From Serratia sp. PL17 (GTDB lineage: Bacteria > Pseudomonadota > Gammaproteobacteria > Enterobacterales > Enterobacteriaceae), in assembly GCF_017832355.1 (NCBI RefSeq), contig NZ_JAFIBY010000001.1:868001-932000 (forward strand): a stretch of 64,000 bases of DNA. The letters are read 5' to 3'. The first letter of the stretch is position 1; each line of letters opens with the position of its first letter. This document shows positions 61,701 through 64,000 of this stretch, in pieces. The translations under genes and the position numbers were made by a program. A model generated the notes under the pieces. It was given only the letters and a program-made list of their open reading frames with translations, was not told where the DNA came from and did not search any database.

Positions 61701-64000
61701 AGAGTTGCTCCCCGCGTATCGCCAATTCGGTTTCATTCTTACCCCTGTGGGGGGCCGTAATCAGTCCAGCAAGAAGGCTCAGTTCGCCTTCGTTAGCCTT
61801 GCCTAAATCAACAACCTTGCAGACGGCAAGCGGATATTCATTGTTCATGGTGCGGCTGACGCCATACAGCGGAGCCTGTATCAGATTAATGGGCGAGTCT
61901 TCTGACGTGACCCACTCCGAGCCGCAGTTGATGGTCCAAAGGACGGGTTGCAGTTCATTTTCAATGATTGCGTGGTTGATATTGACGCTTTTCCAGATTA
62001 GCGATTCTATCCGGGGGGCCAAGTCATGTTCACCGACGTGCTCTTGCGGCAGCAGATTCACAATGCGCGTCAGGGCAGGGTAGCGTGCTTTGACTTCCCC
62101 CAACGCATTGAGCACGGCCTGGCGCTCCTGCAGGTCTACCGGCCAATCGAATGCGGGGTTTTCTCCCAAGGTAATGACCGTCGCCCCGCGCTGCTTCAAT
62201 GCGTTGGCGAGTGCGCGATAATGCGTCTGCACGTCCGCAATCAACAATACTTCTGTACCAGGCTGTGCCGGTACACTTACGTTGTCGACAGGATGCCAGC
62301 CATATTCATAACAACCGCTGTAGGCAATATCCTCTTCGTTACTGCGTGAGCCGATGATGTATTTTAATCGCAGGCCGATGATTTGAGCGACTACATTACC
62401 GGCATCATCAAACAGCAACACATCACTTTGCAGATAGTCTTCGTCGGCTTGTTGGACAGAAAGGTAGCTCCATAAAATATCGCCCTGTGCCTTTTGGAAG
62501 AAGTGGTAGCGTTCGATATGCACCGGCAGGTAAACACCCAACTCTTCGTCAGTGTCCTGCTGTCGCGTAGCGAGAATGCTATGAACCACGGTGTCCATGA
62601 GTGCAGGATGCATGAAGTAGCGGTCGAGGCCAAACTTCAGGCTGTCAGGTATGACTATTTTCGCCAACAACTTATTCGGCGCGCTCCAGAGGTTCTGGAT
62701 AGTTTTAAACGCAGGACCATAGCTTAAACCACCGCGTTTTAAACTGTTGTAAGTGGGTTGTACCGGGATTCGGTGGCTGACATCACGCTGAACTTCTCTC
62801 AGGCTGATTTGCGGCGCTGCCGGTTTAACGTCCAGATAATTTATTATTCCGTTCGCGTGTTTTATCCACTCCGCATCGGGTTTGCTGCCATCCCGGCTTA
62901 ACAGCCAATAGCGGCCTGATGCAGAATCAATCTCCAGGTTAATGGTTAAAGGCTCCCCTTCATCCGGCAGGAACAGTCCGCGTTCAAAACTGATATCCAT
63001 CAGATAACTGAACGACTCGCCAAAGGCCTGACGACCTGAGGCCATTGCAAGTTCCAGAATCCCGGCACCCGGGAACAAAATCAGATCATCCATCCGATGC
63101 TCGCTGAGATACGGATCTGCCTGGCTATCAAGAAATACATTGAACACGTGCCAGGTTGGATTGATGCCTGAACGATGATGTTGGGTAATATTGGGGTGGA
63201 AATCGAGTTTGAGGCGGTGTTCCTGATGGCGGCGGCTCTCATTCCAAAAACGTTTCTCTTGCCAGGCATAGCGAGGCAAATCATGCAGTCGGCCTGCACC
63301 AGGGCAGACCTTGTGCCAGCTCATTGGGTGTCCCGCGATCAGCAGCGCACCCAGGCTTTGCTTAAGGCGCACGGCTTCATCTTCCTGACGGCGGATTGAC
63401 GGCAATATTTGTGCATTGACGTTCAGCTTGGTGAACAGTTCTTGTGCTCCACTGCTTAAAGCCGGGTGTGGGCCGATTTCGATAAACATATCAAAGCCGT
63501 CTTCTACCATGCGTTGCAGTGCCGGCGAGAAATAGACCGGGTCGCGGACGTTTTGGTACCAATAATCGCTGACTAAATGGAGTCCGTCTTCCCGCTTGCC
63601 GCTGACGGTGGAATAAAGGGCAATCTGGGCGGCAGTGGGCTCTAAAGCGCTGAGTGAGGCGATCAGCTCTTCTTTGAGTGGGCCCATATGGTGTGAGTGG
63701 AATGGCACATCGACCTTCAGGAACCGATGGAAGACATCTTTTTTTTCCAGCTCACTGGCAATCGCGTCCAGTGGTTTACGGTCTCCGGAAAGGGTAATGC
63801 TTTCGGGGCCGTTAATGGCGGCTATGGACACGCGATCGGCAACGTTGGCAATCAACTTTTCGGCGGTCGGTAAATCGACGCCAACAGCCAACATGACGCC
63901 TTTGCCAGATGCCGCGTGCTGGCCGCGACTGCGGTGGAATATCACCTGCACTGCCTGTTCCAACGTGAGTGCCCCGGCGGTATAGGCTGCCGCAACTTCA
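58720..64000 (-). CDS. Reducing type I polyketide synthase, C-terminal part (AT-DH-ER-KR-ACP-TE)
   Basis: 1759 residues are visible; the frame is open to the window edge, so the KS and AT start lie outside. Order: AT (VAAAYTAGALTLEQAVQ, VDVPFHSHHM); DH (catalytic His in LSEHRMDDLILFPG, Asp in HPALMDTVVHSIL); ER (SHECSGVITRIGSAVSGFK, GVDIVLNNLSG); KR (YLITGGASGLG, Ser/Tyr/Asn in SLSSIASVFGFGG and CYSAANNF); ACP (GLDSLMLNQLRHW, phosphopantetheine Ser); TE (FFGHSYGGIVMFEL, HGDHWFVSRN). It would build and release a reduced fatty-acid-like chain. The usual NADPH loop GGVGxA of the ER is altered to HTPTGLA. Confidence 0.9.
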   Translation of the reverse strand, partial: EVAAAYTAGALTLEQAVQVIFHRSRGQHAASGKGVMLAVGVDLPTAEKLIANVADRVSIAAINGPESITLSGDRKPLDAIASELEKKDVFHRFLKVDVPFHSHHMGPLKEELIASLSALEPTAAQIALYSTVSGKREDGLHLVSDYWYQNVRDPVYFSPALQRMVEDGFDMFIEIGPHPALSSGAQELFTKLNVNAQILPSIRRQEDEAVRLKQSLGALLIAGHPMSWHKVCPGAGRLHDLPRYAWQEKRFWNESRRHQEHRLKLDFHPNITQHHRSGINPTWHVFNVFLDSQADPYLSEHRMDDLILFPGAGILELAMASGRQAFGESFSYLMDISFERGLFLPDEGEPLTINLEIDSASGRYWLLSRDGSKPDAEWIKHANGIINYLDVKPAAPQISLREVQRDVSHRIPVQPTYNSLKRGGLSYGPAFKTIQNLWSAPNKLLAKIVIPDSLKFGLDRYFMHPALMDTVVHSILATRQQDTDEELGVYLPVHIERYHFFQKAQGDILWSYLSVQQADEDYLQSDVLLFDDAGNVVAQIIGLRLKYIIGSRSNEEDIAYSGCYEYGWHPVDNVSVPAQPGTEVLLIADVQTHYRALANALKQRGATVITLGENPAFDWPVDLQERQAVLNALGEVKARYPALTRIVNLLPQEHVGEHDLAPRIESLIWKSVNINHAIIENELQPVLWTINCGSEWVTSEDSPINLIQAPLYGVSRTMNNEYPLAVCKVVDLGKANEGELSLLAGLITAPHRGKNETELAIRGEQLFARRLKSVDPDQAQLNAAKVLPGCGGNYHAVFGVPGVIGSLQMRQFTPAELQEHEIELAIKAAALNRRTTSERSLSHECSGVITRIGSAVSGFKTGDRVIAITANGVAGITRVDKHYVTHKPAALSFEQAALLPIACLTAWQALFKLARIKPGERVLIHCAHTPTGLACVHLAQQLKADVFASADTDASREQLRSLGITHVYDSTTLSFHQQIMTDTQGAGVDIVLNNLSGKGAMQSLRCLQPFGRFIALNPHNQGENEALSFHCQQANFSYFAVDVLSLVAERPHEAAELFAQAIDAINSATPMPLPAYSALPVNALPSALGDDRQSENRVVTMEGVSVNALPAQHLQLSAEKTYLITGGASGLGIVLATWLVEHGARKLVLASRSGPKHDEDRHAIALMRQQGVEVLLPKVDLSSSTDVMAMIEQIKHVAPLGGVIHGAAVMQNALIGNLQRDELMPAFEAKALGAWHLHQALQNTPLEFFLSLSSIASVFGFGGQTCYSAANNFIDKLTHYRQMQGLTAQAINIGVLGQFAGLTKDADSLLNLLDKQGWLPMSQKQVTAKIEQVLLDGNVIRMAANIDWVRFREHYDHLRNDLRFAHLLSNEALQIKGQNDGNISLREKVQALSGSEAVQELKHQLTEALARILGTTVDKVAPEKSLSAMGLDSLMLNQLRHWIQQKLEINYPLMRMVKGPSLLELAEQLYQELTNGSTAQAPSGDISGITSEADIEVVHEYFVRLKRAPNEQPKKTKLFMMPSMGAGASMFAHFLYNPPADCEVYAIQSPGRENRLQEENHTQLSALLSELETAFDRLMEDEKQLGWEGDIAFFGHSYGGIVMFELYRALRAGNKLLPVHFFSSATMAPQLTGTWKNRESLRESGVASNSEQKILGLLTYIDDLEFVKQILPGLRRDMPLLLSYEYQHDAPLSCPITVFSALEDEVTLVDEMTAWEAQTTHAFQQFVVHGDHWFVSRNKDFIGEKIAEVLAGLYAQSRP

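Overview
The window is a chromosomal segment of an Enterobacterales bacterium, most likely Serratia or a close Yersiniaceae relative (inference from the protein sequences and the conserved gene order purB-hflD-mnmA-nudJ-rluE-icd). About 45.5 kb of it is a complete-looking temperate contractile-tailed prophage integrated into the 3' end of icd.

Layout. 1-2.8 kb: a MocR-type regulator cut by the window edge and two GNAT acetyltransferases. 2.8-7.5 kb: leftward housekeeping genes purB, hflD, mnmA, nudJ, an LprI-like secreted protein and rluE. 7.6-8.9 kb: icd, whose last ~165 bp repeat at 54.2 kb. The two repeat copies lie exactly 45,483 bp apart, which should be the excised phage genome length. 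55-64 kb: two GNATs, an AI-2E family permease, an MFS exporter and the 3' part of a reducing type I polyketide synthase (AT-DH-ER-KR-ACP-TE) running off the right edge.

Prophage. The leftward early operon (15.2 to 9.0 kb) holds small leader genes, a large recombination protein, a Gp157-family protein, xis and int. The immunity region (15.2-16.0 kb) has a HTH repressor without a cleavable S24 domain, a YdaS-type Cro, and matched leftward and rightward promoters sharing a 20-bp identical operator/-10 block. The rightward early operon (16.0-23.2 kb) carries a YdaT-like protein, an O-like replication gene with internal palindromic iterons, a DUF4942 methyltransferase, a ParB-like protein and an HNH nuclease. 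A middle block (23.4-25.3 kb) carries DUF1367, a Ref-like nuclease and antiterminator Q. Late genes follow a Q-type promoter and terminator: three tRNA genes, holins, M15 endolysin, Rz/Rz1, ParB-methyltransferase, terminase, portal, a Nudix-protease-scaffold fusion, capsid, sheath, tube, tape measure, baseplate, tail fibre and its chaperone. Two cargo genes precede attR: a leftward Mig-14-like antimicrobial-peptide-resistance gene and a small YmgB/AriR-like gene.

Most distinctive signals: (1) a near-identical 15-nt module GAGGTATGACCAATG (Shine-Dalgarno, in-frame stop, start codon) in front of ten early genes on both arms, often just downstream of a hairpin; (2) 19-bp palindromes GTAACGC-N5-GCGTTAC followed by a purine-rich stretch inside the O-like gene, a lambda-like origin; (3) matched operators and a leaderless repressor; (4) a 10-bp hairpin that buries the start codon of the DUF1367 gene; (5) a phage tRNA with a 6-nt anticodon loop; (6) a tail-chaperone -1 frameshift; (7) phage replacement of the icd 3' end with nearly silent changes and a compensated terminator. 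Everything here is read by eye; no alignments, HMM searches or folding programs were run.
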